In this document: positions 63,874 to 64,000 of the stretch, one piece after another | How positions within the stretch are numbered: position 1 is the first letter of the stretch | Layout of the letters: each line of letters begins with the position of its first letter | Assembly: GCF_050948175.1 (NCBI RefSeq) | Contig: NC_135201.1 | Coordinates: 7,502,001-7,566,000, forward strand | Origin: Xylocopa sonorina | Taxonomy: Eukaryota; Arthropoda; Insecta; Hymenoptera; Apidae | Reading direction: 5' to 3' | DNA: 64,000 nucleotides | The notes under the pieces: generated by a model | The model's database searches: none | What the model was told of the DNA's origin: nothing | Seen by the model: only the letters and a program-made list of their open reading frames with translations | Program-made: the position numbers and the translations under genes

Positions 63874-64000
63874 CTAAAAGAACAGAGAAAAGTCATCGTG
63901 ACTGCATCAGACACTCTATACCATTCACCATATCCATAAATACAGCTAAATATAAGGTAGAAAATAATCAGTGAAAGGTGTACGTGGCAATCGATACAGC
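63144..64000. other. Non-coding right edge with a CT microsatellite
   Basis: No supported gene is seen. If the orphan exon is real, this is part of its upstream intron. Confidence 0.4.
63807..63870. repeat. (CT)n microsatellite
   Basis: An almost pure TC dinucleotide run. On the minus strand it is GA-rich. Confidence 0.95.

Overview
This window is nuclear DNA from an insect. The genes have many short introns, the non-coding DNA is AT-rich, and one gene encodes a Tweedle (DUF243) cuticle protein, a family known from insects. The glycine-rich Tweedle architecture, the AT-richness and the intron density suggest a hymenopteran, perhaps a bee, but that placement is inference. There is no sign of bacterial, plasmid or viral DNA and no CRISPR array.

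Layout from left to right. (1) 1-989 (+): 3' end of bifunctional PAPS synthetase. (2) 1562-11751 (-): a 17-exon NACHT + WD40 STAND-type ATPase (NWD family, 1592 aa), convergent with Papss. A likely untranslated first exon with an NRF1-type site lies near 20.7 kb. (3) 11.8-24.7 kb: a long stretch with no supported coding gene. (4) 24687-29682 (-): COPII cargo adaptor Sec24A/B (16 coding exons, 1105 aa), with its promoter near 31 kb and a cluster of palindromic GAGATGGCGCCAC motifs at 31.36-31.85 kb. (5) 32697-35684 (-): RAP1GDS1/vimar (610 aa), head-to-head with (6) 36207-36893 (+): TMEM242 (141 aa), whose single intron must use a GC donor. (7) 41432-42935 (-): ELOVL6-type fatty acid elongase (292 aa), with a probable untranslated first exon near 48.6 kb. 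(8) 49726-50592 (+): NIP7 ribosome biogenesis factor (180 aa), convergent with (9) 50806-52374 (-): mitochondrial tyrosyl-tRNA synthetase (457 aa). (10) 57751-59849 (+): glycine-rich Tweedle cuticle protein (305 aa) with a TATA/Inr promoter. (11) 60.6-64 kb: two candidate small secreted ORFs and one well-formed orphan coding exon on the minus strand.

All multi-exon models were assembled by hand. Every junction was checked for GT-AG (one GC-AG) signals and matching phase, and every full model sums to an exact number of codons. The genes are mostly unrelated housekeeping functions (sulfation, secretion, small-GTPase control, mitochondrial assembly and translation, lipid elongation, ribosome assembly), so proximity implies shared promoters or overlapping 3' ends rather than a pathway. 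The non-coding observations of most interest are the repeated TGGCGCCA palindromes near two promoter regions, an inverted repeat just after the elongase stop codon, and short inverted-repeat elements that look like MITEs.
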